This document shows positions 32,283 to 44,629 of a stretch of 64,000 nucleotides of DNA, piece after piece. The DNA is from Macrocybe gigantea (taxonomy: Eukaryota; Basidiomycota; Agaricomycetes; Agaricales; Callistosporiaceae): positions 434,001 to 498,000 of the forward strand of contig SJRY01000253.1 of NCBI GenBank assembly GCA_011319805.1. Direction: 5' to 3'. The notes beneath the pieces were generated by a model. The model saw only the letters and a list, made by a program, of their open reading frames with translations. It did not search any database and was not told the origin of the DNA. Both the position numbers and the translations under genes were made by a program. Position 1 is the stretch's first letter. Each line of letters begins with the position of its first letter.

Positions 32283-33461
32283 GTATTCTTTTCAGCGTGG
32301 CAACCGAGCAATTGCAAAAGGAGAACAGGAGAGAGAGACGCAAAGTGGCAGTCTGTCTGGCCCCAGGCGGGCATTATAAAAAAAACGCAAGGCAGGGCTC
32401 CATCTCATCACTCCGCCCACCTGTTTTTTTTTTTTCTTTCCCTCTTTTTTTCCAAATCCGCGAGAACAGGCTTTGAAAAAGGGCAGAACCTTCTTTTGGG
32501 ATCTTTTACGCAATTTCGTAGAGGGACGGGCCAGGCCGTTTGGGGAGCTTAGGCTGGATATGGCGAAAGGGGGACGGGATGGGCGAATTCAATTGTGAGC
32601 AAGTAGGCGCGGGCGGTACGATGCTTGCCTGAAATGGGTCCGCTTGCCTGAGAAAGGCAATGATTCCCTACGAAGGCACACCGATAATCGAATACGGCGC
32701 TGGTTTGCATAGGCAGGGGTACGTCCCATAGTTGGCTGTTGCAGGGCTGCAAGGCCTCGTATATTGCGCCACCGATTTGTGTTTTACCTTGAATGTCCAT
32801 GATGCGAAAACGTCGTATAAGCGCGTGGTCGCCGTCGCGTCTATGTTCTAGAAATGGGACTAGGTTAAGCGTTTCCTTTCTTCCCTCTTCACAGACAGAC
32901 GCTTTGGACACGCATTGTTTCTGCTGGGAAAAGGTAAAGCAAGAGTCTCCGTTCTTTGCCAAAGACGGGAGCCCTTTTTTCCCAGGGATCGAAAGGGACT
33001 AAAAGTCCGCTCGATACACAGATAACGTCAAACATTGTCAGGCCGTCGTCCGTCTTCAAAAAAAGGCAATCCTAAACGTCTTGACCGCACATCGCACCGT
33101 GGTTCCATCAACCCCACAAAACCGGATTGTTAGACATTACCCAGATAAGGATACACCTTGGACCACGTTTAGGAGACTCTAGAGGTAATGCGTCACATAC
33201 CTCGCTTCCGAGCATGAACGGCACCTCGTGAGGCCAGTTTAGGGACAAATGAATCTTTTAGCCACGATCTGAACGGTAAAAAGGCCCTGTCGGGTGGGGC
33301 TGCCGGTGGACATGAGCATGCCACGGTCGAAAATGGGGTTGTGGCTGCCTATCAGGTGAACACATTTCGCTGTCATTTAGTTGCTTTCGACTGGAAATGA
33401 CGATAGGCAGCTGGGGGATTCCTGAGATAGCGAATCCAAGATAATAAATTCCTATCTCGAC
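32283..33461. other. spacer with no recognised gene
   Basis: About 1.2 kb with T-runs near 32,420-32,450 and short open frames only. It should contain the promoter of the minus-strand hypothetical gene and the 5' flank of tRNA-Val. Confidence 0.5.
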
Positions 33462-33535
33462 GGGTCGATGGCGTAGTTGGTTATCGCATCTGTCTAACAC
33501 ACAGAAGGTCCTCAGTTCGAACCTGGGTCGACTCA
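33462..33535 (+). tRNA. tRNA-Val (anticodon AAC)
   Basis: A 74-nt cloverleaf: acceptor GGGTCGA pairs with TCGACTC plus discriminator A; T8 and A14 are in place; anticodon stem TCTGT/ACAGA closes loop CTAACAC with anticodon AAC; variable loop AGGTC; T arm CTCAG-TTCGAAC-CTGGG. There is no intron. GGTTCGAACC-like B-box and TGGCGTAGTTGG A-box serve as internal Pol III promoter. Confidence 0.93.
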
Positions 33536-33540
33536 TTTTT
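33536..33540 (+). terminator. Pol III T-run terminator of tRNA-Val
   Basis: TTTTT directly follows the tRNA 3' end, as expected for RNA polymerase III termination. Confidence 0.7.
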
Positions 33541-33591
33541 GGTCCATAACAAGGTAAGCGGACAACTCCAATTATTATTGGTACACTTTAG

Positions 33592-35867
33592 CTATTGGCT
33601 AAAAGTAGGCCTCGTCGCGAGCTTGAACAGCGGAACAGGCTGCCGTACGACCCTTGCCGGCCGTTCCTCGAGCGGCGCAAGCACGCTCTGCCACGTCCTC
33701 TCCCGCCCATCGTCCAGGTCCTGCTTCGACACGTCTGTCCGACCCAGCATGCGCTGACCGACGTTCGCAAAGTCAATATTTTGGAGGATGCCGTCGAGAA
33801 GGGTCGCGGAGGCGCCAGGGATGAACGGCGTGAGGCAGACGGCGGCGACGCGCAGCGCTTCGACGGCGCTGGTGTGCGCAAAATAGACCTCTGGTGGCGC
33901 GGTGTCGGGGAGCCAAGGTTCTGTTGTTGATAGGATTTTGTTGCCCTGGTTCCGCATAGATCAGCCACTTAGTTTTTTTTTCCTTTTTTTTTGCGAGGCA
34001 TGGATCTGAAAGCGCTTACGAGTCGTAGCAGGTCGATAACATGTGCCAGAGCATCCGCGATTTCTAGACTGTCCATGGACTCTTGGTATTTAGATGGTAG
34101 CTCTTCTATCGATTTCAGGAGCTCGTTGTGTGGCGAAGACGGGTATTCCGCTTGTAATCCAGATAACGAGTCTGGGAAGGAATGAGATTCCTCTATGCTG
34201 CCCGCAATGGCTTTCGAGCCAATTCGGAGGAAATAATTGCCCAGTAGAGATACAAGTTCTCTCGAATGTTTCTGCAGCTGTTCATCTGACCAATCTACGG
34301 AGCGAATTTGATTCGTACACGAAAAAAGGCAAGCAAAAAGACTCACCAACGTCGTCCCTCCACCGACCGCCGACCCTTCCCAGATAATATCTGACCATAT
34401 CGACGCCGTACTTGTTCATCGCGGCGAACGGGTCCGCCACATTGCCGAGCGACTTTGACATCTTCTTTTGCGAGACGGTCCAGTGCGAGTGGGAGAGGAT
34501 CGTTCGTTGGGTTGGAAGATCGAGGGCATGCAGGATGGCAGGGAGATAGAGAGCGTGGAAACGAAGGATGTCTTTGCCTATGATCTGGAGATTGGGTGGC
34601 CAAGGCCAATAAGGACGCGCGCTAGTTTGGGGAGCAGATGGTTGGGAGGGGAAGGGAAAACCGATCCCGGAGAGGTAAACGAGGAGGGCATCGAACCAGA
34701 CGTAAACGGTCTGACTCGGGTCTCCGGGAACGGTATGCCCCAGGTCAGCCTCGACCTGGGCCGGGAGATGGACAAGTCCTCCAAAGGAGCCTCTCGTAGA
34801 ATTGAAAGTATCCTGTCGTGTTCATGTGGCGGGTGGATCCTAGTCTTGCCGTCTTGGAGGAAATCGGGACCGTCGAGCGTATAGTTGTCCAATAAAAAGT
34901 CTTGGAAAGACGAGAGCTTGAACATCCAGTTTTCTTCCTCCTGCCATTCGACAACGGAACCGGTCTCTTTAGAGACCGTTTGACCTGTGGTCGAGTCCGT
35001 CGTCACTTGTGAAGGGGGTAGAAACACTCGTCGGTGATAGAGTAATAACCCGAATAGGACGATTTGTAGATGTAATTTTTCTCTTCGAGAGTTTTCTACG
35101 AAGAAAAAGACGAGGTCGTTGAGGCACAGAATTCGGGTTAAAGGGAGAGAGCACACCTACCCAGACCGTCTCTACAGCATGATGATGTGCAGGGTCCGTC
35201 GTACGCATGAAGATTGTGTTGCTCACTTGCGCTCTCTCGCCTAGCGTCTGCAAAGAACGTCAATCGGCTTTTCTGTGAGAACCCACGCGACCGACATACG
35301 CGAAATCTCCTGCTCAACGTGTCGCAAAACTCCTGAGGATCCATATCCTTGGCTTGCGCAGCTTTCTGTATCTTGAGCCCGTGCTCATCCGTGCCCGCCA
35401 AGTAATGAACGCTTGACGAATAATCCGTGGCAAGGGAGCCAGACACGAGCCGCTGGTATCTCGCGAAGATGTCGCCCGCGACGAGCGAATACAGATGTCC
35501 GACATGGGGCACTGTTATGCGAACGCGTTCAGAAAAATGGGCTTTGGTCGGACGTGCATTTCTTACCTGCATTCGGATAAAATATTGGAGTGGTGATGTA
35601 GTAAGGCTTGCTAGCTGACGCAGACGATGCGCTGTGGTTGTACCTCAGGAGCTTGCATTCTGTCGTCTTGAAAGAAATGCTAGATGCCTCGCGGACGAGA
35701 AGGACTGCAGCCTGAGGCAGCAGCGTCCGGGTCGCATCGAATTTTCGGAGAAATGGAGTTGAAAATATATTCACCGACTCCGATGCTAGTTTGGGATAAA
35801 CCGGCCCTTCAGCCACTTTGGACACGGCATCGACAGCACACTCATCATACCCCCTCACCGTCTTCAT
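33592..35867 (-). CDS. MSM1: methionyl-tRNA synthetase, probably mitochondrial
   Basis: Class I synthetase that charges tRNA-Met. The HIGH-type motif is PHVGHLYS, formed by splicing FYPNA|VPHVGHLYS, after KPYYITTPI. Next are HYLAGTDEHGLKIQKAAQAK, and the KMSKS loop appears as WTVSQKKMSKSLGNVADPF, followed by YGVDMVRYYLG. The C-terminus reads AVEALRVAAVCLTPFIPGAS and ends PTFSQ at 33592. Family recall: the compact core and the long Ser/Arg/hydrophobic leader (about 80 residues from ATG 35867) fit the mitochondrial form. I chose 35867 as the first in-frame ATG; the next gene diverges only 90 bases away, so the two probably share a promoter. The tRNA-Val gene converges on its 3' end. The symbol rests on family recognition, not on species data. 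Confidence 0.87.
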
Positions 35868-35956
35868 TCTCGCCCACAAAACGGAGATATCGGTATGTAC
35901 GTGCTTTTTCAAATGTTGTATTCACGTCAATCGACATATTTCGTCAGATCCGTCAA
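35868..35956. promoter_or_regulatory. bidirectional promoter, MetRS / auxilin-like
   Basis: Only 89 bases separate the two divergent start codons, so core promoter elements must overlap each other or the 5' leaders. No clear TATA box is seen. Confidence 0.45.
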
Positions 35957-38900
35957 ATGTCGGATTCGTTTGCGGATCTGTGGAACTCCACCGCACCCAC
36001 GAAACCTACCCAACCCCAAACTCTGGGATCAGCCTCAAACTCCTTCGGAACCGCTGCAAGATCTACTTTATCCTCTACTCCTCTCGGCGCAGGTCGTGGT
36101 AGCACTTCGGGTACAGGGCGAAAGCCATACCAATCTCAAGATGTTTCGCCCTTTTATCCGCTGCATCGGCCTCAGGACTTGGCTCTGCCAGATCTTCGCC
36201 CGTTTCGTATAGCTCAGGCTATGTGGGTGCCGGCGCCTCGTCGGGGCCAAGTTCGCGGTCCATAACCCCGGTGATAAATACGAATACCAGCGCTGCAGGA
36301 ACCACCTCACAGTCCCGATCAGCTATTTCGGCCTCGACAAACAAAGACGCGTTCAGCAGTCTATTTTCGGACTCACTAGGCGGAAATCTCGCTGAGCAGC
36401 GTGAGGATTTGAGAACCATGACGATGGCAGAGCGAGCGGAGAAGCAACCGCCTAGATAGCTTGAAGAAGCACGCGCCGAACCTCACTGTAGGATCAGAAA
36501 ACGACTCTAACTGGGCTGCATTGGATGTGTTGGCCCGACCATCAAATATCAGTAAGAATTCCCGCTCTGCGTCGCCTGCTGTGGGCAATGCGGGCAGCAG
36601 CGTGTTGGACGAATTTTCATTCGAACCGATTCGGCCTAGCAAATTGGACTCTACTGCATCTGCCTACACAACCTCCACCAAGCCTCCGAACATGATTTAG
36701 ATGATGATTGGGGATTGGGTGACTTTGGCAAACCGAGCGCCGTACGAAAAATGCTACATCCTCTACACCTTCATTAATATCCCAACAACTCCCCGGTCGC
36801 CCATCCAAACAGCAACAGCAGTCAAAATCGTTATGGGATCTCGGCGGTTTTGACGCATCAGCTAGCGCCAGTCCTGTTCAAAGCCACGACTCCGCCTTAA
36901 GCTTCGAAACCCAACCAGACAGCAGCTCTAAACTTCCTGATGACAAACGACGGAGAACAGATACGCGCCGTCCAGACTCACCGAGCGACGATTTCGATTT
37001 TGGGAACCGCGAAGACCCCTTGCTGGCAGGTATGGATTCTGACGATGAAGAAGGTTTCGGACATGAACACGCTGGCCACGGCGGGGATGGCGACGATATT
37101 CTGGGCATGTTGAGTCAGCCTGTGGATTTGATCAGGCAACAACGGGAGAAAGATCAGCGTCGGGACAAGCAAAGGCAGAGACAGGCTGGGGAATTTGGCA
37201 GAAGTCGGCTTTGGCGTCGTCCGGCGGTCCACTTAGCGCGAATGGCCGGGCACTAACACCGCCGCCGCATATCCTTGGGAACTTGTCGAGATGGGATTCT
37301 CGATAGAGCAAGCAAAGACGGCCCTCGCTTCCACCGAGACTGGACTGGATGTCGAAGTCGCCTTGGAACTTCTTTTAGCTGGAGTTGCCGAGACGCCATT
37401 CCACAGGCTCCCAAGTCGCGACAACGTGAGGATAGCATGCGATCCAGTGCCCCAGACTTGGGTCCTCGCGAGAGGACTAGGGAACGAGATAGGACAAGAC
37501 AACGGGATCGTGAACAGGACGCAAACCTTGCCATCGCACCAAACATCCAGGAGCAAGCGGACAAACTGCTCGCACAGGCCAGCGAGATCGGCATGAGCGT
37601 CTTGAGCAAGGCAAGTCTGTTCTGGAAGGAGGGAAAGGAGAAGGTGCAGAAAGTTTACGAAGAACGCACGGGCGCTTCGCTATCTGGCGCTGGGGCATCT
37701 GGAAGCGGTGGGAAGCGAGACAGGCCGAAATGGATGCAGGACGAGGTGGATGATGAAGAAGGCGGAGCGGCTAGTCCACAAAGCGCGTTCAGAGATCATG
37801 ATCACCCCAATGACAAAACTAGACATGGATTGCAGAACCAGGATCAGGAATTGAGGCCCGGTCCGGAAAAAGCAGTGAATATTCTGGATGGAGATCGTAG
37901 AAGTGCGAAGGAAAATAGGACGGATGCGCCTCAACGTACGGAGCCAAACCTATTTGGTTTGGATGGAGACACCATGCCTCAAATATACCGGTCGCCTTTC
38001 CGTCGTGGCAACCCTGACTCGGGATCGAGTTCTCCCGCACTTCGCCAGCCTACGCCTACGCAGCCATCTCCTCCTCGCAAACTCGCTCCTGTACGTCCGC
38101 TAGTACAAGCACCCGTAGCATCCCTGACTGCCTCGACGAGACACAAGGCGCAAGGTGGGGCCAAGTTTAAGATCGGTCAGTACGGTGACGCCGAGGTCTC
38201 GTACACGAAAGCCATCGAGTGTCTGCCTGAAGGACATCTCCTGCTCGTTCCGCTGTTGAACAATCGGGCGCTGGTGAGGCTGAAAAACGGAGAATACAAG
38301 GGCGCGGCTGAGGACGCGACGCGGGCCGTCGAAATCATCACGAAGGTTTTTGGGGTGAACCAGGCCGTCAATCTCGGGGGTATCGTTGTTGGTCCAATGG
38401 CCAAGTTGCCGACGGTGATACCTCTAACGGTCTTAATGGAAATGAGAGCAACATCGATATCGGTGACGGCTATGTCAAGGCGATCAGGCGGCGAGCGGAA
38501 GCACTGGAAGGTAGAGAAAAGTGGACAGAGGCTTCCAAGGACTGGGAAGTGATCGTCAATCTTGATTGGGTGAAGGGAAACGTTAAGGATGTTGCGCTGA
38601 GGGGCATCGGACGGTGTCGACAGATGGTGAATGGCGCTTCGAGCGTCGGTGGAAGCTCGGATGGACTGAACTCATCCAACGTTCCATCAAACCCGCAGCC
38701 CAAACGAGCACCACCGCCGAAGCCGAAACCTCGACCCATACCTGTCGCATCATCGACCGCCGAATCAAAGGCGCTAAAAGCTCTGCGGTCCCAGACCCAA
38801 GCCTCAGAATCCGAAGACTTGCAAAGGCACGCGCTAAAAGATTCCGTCGACGCGAAGCTGTCGACTTGGAAGTCGGGTAAGGAAACCAATATCCGCGCGC

Positions 38901-39176
38901 TCTTGGCGAGCCTAGACCTGGTTCTCTGGTCGGAGCTGGGGGTGCAGAAGGTCGGAATGCACGAGTTGGTCAGCCCAGCCCAGGTCAAGTCCCGGTATGT
39001 CAGGGTCATTGCGAGACTACATCCGGATAAGGTGAGCATTGGTGGTCGCAGGAGTGATGACATGCTCACGGCTTTCTTTCCAGTTGAACGCCGGCAATAC
39101 GACGGTCGAACAGAGGATGATTGCAAACGCAGTCTTTGGGGCGCTGAACGAGGCCTGGAACGCATTCAAACAATAA
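35957..39176 (+). CDS. SWA2: auxilin-like clathrin-uncoating protein (UBA, TPR, J domain)
   Basis: Auxilin/Swa2 recruits Hsp70 to clathrin-coated vesicles and triggers uncoating. Order seen: Ser/Thr-rich clathrin-binding-type N-terminus (MSDSFADLWNSTAP; acidic DLDDDWGLGDFGKPSA), a UBA-like domain (WELVEMGFSIEQAKTALAST, GLDVEVALELLL), a TPR region (FKIGQYGDAEVSYTKAIECL, LLNNRALVRLKNGEY, YVKAIRRRAEALEGREKWTE), and a C-terminal J domain with the catalytic HPDK (YVRVIARLHPDK). A 59-nt intron joins HPDK to LNAGNTTVEQRMIAN and EAWNAFKQ, stop 39176. The frame must change at least eight times (near 36,145, 36,440, 36,690, 36,745, 37,205, 37,255, 37,400 and 38,390), nearly always as one missing base, one at an A-run (CGAAAAATG). 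Domains are intact, so I read it as a functional gene with sequence errors. The symbol is by domain analogy. Confidence 0.82.
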
Positions 39177-39355
39177 TGAACTGGTTAATAGAAGATTTAT
39201 TTATAATTCTGTTTTCTTCGGTAACTGGGGCATCATTGTAAATTGGATCCAAGTGACTGTCTACTGTGGTATGAATGGATAACTCTTTGTTATCAGATAA
39301 GATAAAGGGGCCAAGACCTCTCGTGCACAGCATTTCCGAACACCGTCGCTGATGG

Positions 39356-39362
39356 TATAAAG
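39356..39362 (+). promoter_or_regulatory. TATA box of zinc-ribbon gene
   Basis: TATAAAG lies 94 bases before the start codon at 39450, with a C-rich leader after it. Confidence 0.5.
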
Positions 39363-39449
39363 AGACCGACTGCGGCCCACACGTACTACCCCTACAACCA
39401 TTTCATTCGTTTCTAATCTCTCAAAGGACATTAATCGACTAGTTTTAAA

Positions 39450-39987
39450 ATGTTCAGTACGTGGTCAGCGTTTGTGAAGAGATTGTGACCTCTAACACAT
39501 TGTCATTTTGCAGTCTGTCTACCAATACTTTGTGAGCCGGTTCTTGGTCTCCCTTAGCTGGGCCGCCGTCTCATAATGCCCTGTCAAACCACAGTTGGAT
39601 GTCAGACATCTATGAAACCTGTAGGCGATCAATTCGCCCGAGTTTGTCCGCGGTGTCACAACGGTGCGGAATGGGATCCTGCTTTCAGTCCGCTGAGAGC
39701 TGATCTTACGGCATTTTTAGCATCTGTTATATACGCAAAGAAGACGACATGGTTTGAACTCTTTTTCGTGCCCATTATTCCCGTGTCGAGCAAGAACGTG
39801 TGGTTTTGCGGCATATGTCAGTGGATGGGAGTGACTGTACCAGGGTAAGCATTCCGCTGTATTGTTATTCACTGTTGATCCATTTTGCCTCTCAATATGC
39901 AGACAAGAACCTCCTGCAGCACAAGGACAGGCTCCCGGTGGCTATGCGCCAGCCTACTTCTCTGGGCAGCCGCCTCCACAGAAGTGA
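39450..39987 (+). CDS. small zinc-ribbon protein (zinc_ribbon_15-type), 100 aa
   Basis: Five exons, 39450-39456, 39514-39531, 39595-39663, 39721-39844 and 39903-39987, give exactly 101 codons including stop. The joined N-terminus MFICLPILFGCQTSMKPVGD and the centre CPRCHNASVIYAKKTTWFE, then FFVPIIPVSSKNVWFCGICQW, match the fungal zinc-ribbon family. Two CxxC pairs (CPRC and CGIC) bind zinc, and a hydrophobic stretch lies between. The tail GYAPAYFSGQPPPQK is Pro/Gly-rich. Function is unknown beyond likely zinc binding. The first two exons are only 7 and 18 nt; without them the model would start wrongly at an internal ATG. Confidence 0.85.
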
Positions 39988-42650
39988 GCGCTAAACGGGA
40001 AGCTACCAGGCTCTGGCGCACTGATTTAGGTTATTTCCTGGTAAATTACATACAATGGACCCATTTTTTTCCCTATGTATTACTATATGTAGCTTTAACG
40101 GACTGAAGCATAACGGACCCAAAAATCCATCAAGCATATAAGAAAAGACTGTTCGCAACTACAACAATCGGTCAAGGCGCAAGTACATGGAGCAGTAAGA
40201 CAACGTTCATGCTGTATGTGATCAAACAACGATGGAGGCTATCCAGCAGAACAAGGCGCAGGCTTTCGAAATTGCTGAGATACTGCGTTTCTGCCACGCA
40301 GATTTCGAGAGAAACGTTCGCCGCAGGGAGGATCAGCCATGTGATATCAACCAGAGGCACATACCAATCGCGATACGGTGCCCAATGGCCGAAATCGTCT
40401 TCGAATACAGAAAGCTGAGATACAGCATGACATCACGGGGAGCAACGTGGATCCCAAGCCAAAAGTGACAAGTCCACCCATACGAATGCTCTCAACAGCA
40501 CAAAGGATAACCGGACGGGTCCAGTCTTGATGGTACCAGTAAGAGAGAGTATCCTGCTCCCGGAAAGGCAGTGATGAAGCATGCATCAGTTTCTCTTTGA
40601 GCGATCGTATCGAATAGGGTCGAATCTGCACTCCGTCCGACGAGAAGGTGATCTTCGGCTGGAGGAGCGAGCTCGGGAAACGTCGTGAGTAAACGCCGAA
40701 TGAATAAGACCCATCGTTGAATGAGGCTCCGCAAACTTTCTTCGAGGATGCTCGCTCTCCTTACGGATGGCGCTATTATACATCCGAACAATCGCGGACC
40801 AGATGCGTCTCAGGGAGTGCCTGAACGTCCGACGAAGAAAGTCGGTCTTTGAGCCAGGCGACATCACAAGTTGGAACAGCCGTTCTTCCGTGACAGCTAC
40901 GGTGAACAGATACGTCTTGAGTTGCATTAGGACAGTTTTAGGGCCGCTGGAAAAGGAGACTTTTCCTGGCTTGGAATGTGTTGAAGTCACAGCTCTAGAA
41001 ATGAGCCGTTGCTGATCTTGCGAGTGGTTATAGCTAGACGAGATATACATAGCAGATCCCTCACCTCGATTCCAGTGAGAACCATCTACCATGTCTACAT
41101 CCTCATCGTAGTGTCTCGCCGCGTTATAAGCATCAACCATTTCGACGTCTTCATCCACAAAGCATGATGGCCACGTCGTCATTTGCGACAGTGGATTTAA
41201 GGGTGATGGTCGTGAAAAACCTAACACAGCGTCAACGTCTGTAATGATTGATCACTAGATGGAACAGAGCAAAGCACCTTTGTTGAACGCCTTTGACAGC
41301 GGTCGGATGTAACAATGTGAATGGAAGGTAATATCAGCGAACAAGTTGGAACAACGTATGTGGAATAAATCATACTGTGAACGACAATGCCTTAGATGCT
41401 TTTTGCAGCAGGCATGACCGCTTTTATACCGTCGAGATTTGAGCCATCTCCAGTCCAACGAAGTCCAATACAAACACCGAAATAGCACAAGCGAGACAAA
41501 CAACTGCCTGTTTCCTTACCAACGGACGCACAAAAGCAATAAAGATGTCTTCATGTGGCATTGAGACCATTGTCGAGCATTCTGGTCATCGTTGTTTACG
41601 TCACCTAGCTGAGGGAGAAGAACGTCGCCACTTTGGCTGATTGGACAACCGTTTCTTAATGCGGTCTTCTTTCTCTGACAACTTAGTGATGTATTAATTC
41701 AAAAGCTATTGTGTTTGACCCATGACACCTTGAAGAAGCTGCGTCGACTTCGGGTTATCTCAACAAATTCACACTGCTTTATTTTCGCGGCGGGCGCCCT
41801 TCTGAGACGTTGATTGTCAACGCGTGCGCCATATGGATTCTCAGATGTCGACATCGTCACAGCGGGTAATGAATTATCGGCTTCTCACATAGGGCATCTT
41901 TCTCAACCAGTCTAGACCATAAAAGTTGCAGAATATCATCAACGTGACTGCGTTGTCCCAAATTGTCGGTAGTGTTTTAGATAGTCGCCTTTGCATAACC
42001 TACCTAGCAAGAAGCCATGTGTGGTGCAATGCGTGGCGGAAATTTTGAACCAGTCATTGCCCAATATATCCTTGCGGGCTCCTCAATTTCTCAAAAATTT
42101 ATGCAAGTCTTTCATGGTCGATAGTCGCAAACGTGCAATCATCTATGCATTCTCCGTCCAGGATGATCGTAGGATAGCCGAGACCGCAGTTGACCAAGTT
42201 TATAATAGGAAGAATAAAGTTACGTTCAAGCCATCAGATGATCATGCGCAGCATAAGGCTCTCCGGCGTCCGTTGCATACTCAACGAGCGCTCCGCTAGC
42301 CACATAAGTACAGAAACTTTGCGTTTGGGCTGGCGTGGGAGTGTATAAATTAACGGTGCGACCCACACGCATCTCAAACATCGCCGTCCTACGACTCAAG
42401 CCTAGGGCCACCACTGTACGGGGCTTGCGAGACGGTCATATCGTTCATCGATATGTCCGCTTCGCAAGCACCTACCTCTCAACTGAAAGCTAATGACATC
42501 TTCCGAAATTATAGAATAAGGTAATTTGTGCTACAAATACGTCCTCAGCACAGCATCGCACAGCCTCGACACAGCCTCGATGTACAAATGGGTGAGTACC
42601 TAAGTCCATTATCTTCGTAAATAGAAAGGGTTGATCTTCTTATGCACAGC
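39988..42650. other. mostly unassigned region
   Basis: Apart from the doubtful minus-strand gene at 40347-41227, I see no gene. 41,230-42,650 has only short open frames and A/T-rich sequence. Confidence 0.4.
40347..41227 (-). CDS. possible gene with broken frame, unknown
   Basis: Minus-strand open stretches in different frames look like parts of one protein: FVDEDVEMVDAYNAARHYDE, KTYLFTVAVTEERLFQLVMS, FRHSLRRIWSAIVRMYNSAI, then HASSLPFREQDTLSYWYHQD, VILCAVESIRMGGLVTFGLG, SCCISAFCIRRRF. The last part is hydrophobic and may be membrane-associated. An intron probably follows GSHWNR. At least one one-base shift is needed. No family recognised and neither end of the gene is defined. Confidence 0.35.
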
Positions 42651-44629
42651 TCAAGGATCGTCAGATTTGTTCGCACCTTTACGGTGCTCAGGAAGCTCGG
42701 CGTCTTTAGGTTTCTTTTTGTCGATCGCGATGCCAACAAACGTGGGGAATCTGCGAAGTAATGAATAAATGTTGAGAAGGTTGGTTGGCTCGGAGAGTAA
42801 TGAGCTACCTGGGAGCTCCCTCTTTCGTGATTTCTTGAAAGCGGTAAGTGACGATTGAGCCAATCTTCGGAGGCTTTTCACGCTGTTTGTCAGTCAGGCC
42901 CGAACCGACTTTGAAAATCTGCAGTATCACCAATGAGTAGCCGAAATCATCCAGTGAAATTGACATAGTCTTACCTTCCCTGATGCCATTTTACACTTTA
43001 AGGCACCAGTTCTACCTTTATTCTTTCCACTCCCTTCGAAATAACCAATAACGACCGCCTCTGCATCGTAGAAGGTCTGTAGGAGGCCAGGTGAGTAAGC
43101 GCCGACGATGGATATTGCCCCATCTCCACTCACTTTTACCTTCAGGAGCGTGTCGGATCGTCTCCCTTCATATTGGCTAGACGTTTGTTAACACTAGTTG
43201 TAGACAATAAGAGCGATCCGAACACACGATTTTGGTTTTCGCAGCATCAAGCCTTCTCCCCCGAGGCTTTCAACTTCCTTGAGCTTATTAAGAACATGCT
43301 GCCTGTTTTTCGCAGACTCTTGCTCGACAACTTTGACCTGATCCCATTCGTATTTACCGCCAGGGCCGAAATTTCTTTTCAAAAACTTGACACGTTCCTC
43401 AAAAGGTCTGTCGCCGAGAGAAGGGACGTCAAAGATCTGGTATCCAGTATTTTAAGCCATTTTATGTTCACGGAGTAGTACAAAGTGCAGCCGTACCTGA
43501 AAAGTTATCTCTTGCCAGTGTGGGGAATTGACTGTTTTAACAATAGAGACAGTGGACTGGAATTTTCCCCTTCCAGCGAAGAGTTCTCCATCCAGTGTCA
43601 TCTCCTTTGGGAGCTCTGTACCGTATTCATGAGAGCATAGAGACACGCCGACAGAATGGATCGCTTACTATCGAGAAACCATTGTGGAGGCGTGAAAGGG
43701 TTTCCCAACCGGCTTATCATGCGTTTTCCATCGTAATACATTCTACGGATGACAACGCTTTCATAACATAAACTAATGACGCTTCTCGGGTGAACGTACC
43801 TTATGCCGTCCAGTTTCTCCGATATCCACCAACCAGTAGGGTCAGGCCCGTTTTCTATGTCCCATTTGTTCGCTAATAGTAGTTCAGGCACACCACCGTC
43901 GCAAGAAACTCCGGTGTAGCCTTCATCGTCCTCATCTTGTTTCACTTCTGCTTGGTCTTCATCATCGCCGCTAGTCCTCCTCCGTCGTTTTGAGGGTGAA
44001 GGAGTAATGCGAGGACGCTTCAACCTCCTCGGATTGTCGTCATTATCGTCGGAGCCGCCTTTTCGAGTCCTCTTGGATGTCGGCTTGGAACTACCTTTGG
44101 AGGGGAGCCTATGTGCAGAGTTATTCTTGGGCGATCGTGATTTGGATAGATTTTAAGTTCGAGGCGAGCGTCTTCATATTTATCGCCCAACAGAATCCTC
44201 AAATGTTTGCAAGTGCGAGCGTTGACTGGAACGCCCCCCTAGGTTGATAATTTGAGAATGAGATGACCGGGGATAACCAACAAATGAATTCCTTGCCTGG
44301 TTTCTCCACGCCTTGAAAAAGCATTGGTTATCAGAGGAGACCGCATATGCACACCATGGTATTTCGTCTTACCGGGCAAGTACTAAGGAAAACGTTCAGT
44401 CATCGTGGCACTCGAGGATAGGCGTAAGATGTACCAATAATAATGGTCAAACGTTCTTTTCACAGAGTACGCTACATTTCTTCTGCAACGGTCGCCTTGT
44501 CAGCAAAGCAACAGTGACAATATTCAGGTGCTATTACATTGACGCAGATTTTACGGTCTGGGATTCCCCTTCCTTTAGAAGGACATTGGGTTCGATACCA
44601 TTAATTTGGGCGAGTTCGTCTTGGGACAT
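42651..44629 (-). CDS. ATP-dependent DNA ligase with N-terminal Cys/His (SWIM-like) domain
   Basis: Seals nicks using ATP; the adenylated Lys is in WWISEKLDGIR (KxDG). Then come MTLDGELFAGRGKFQ (motif III region), EVESLGGEGLMLRKP (motif IV), TFYDAEAVVIGYFEGSGKNK, GALKCKMASGK (motif V) and a compact OB fold ending GANKSDDP at 42651. This is the short ligase type with an OB_2-like end, not the large ligase I or IV. The N-terminus starts MSQDELAQINGIEPN at 44629 and splices to DHYYCTCPAWRNQ ... NARTCKHLRILLGDKYEDAR, a Cys-Cys-Cys-His pattern like SWIM zinc fingers. One exon in it is only 10 nt (T-ACT-TGC-CCG, near 44,386). A Lys/Arg-rich linker (KRPRITPSPSKRRRR) is probably nuclear-targeting. 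One-base breaks are needed near 44,155 and at a G-run near 44,238. Confidence 0.82.

Noticed and set aside
31734..32552. 272-codon plus-strand frame
   Set aside because: Antisense to the hypothetical gene at 31575-32282; very Arg-rich with no plausible start context.
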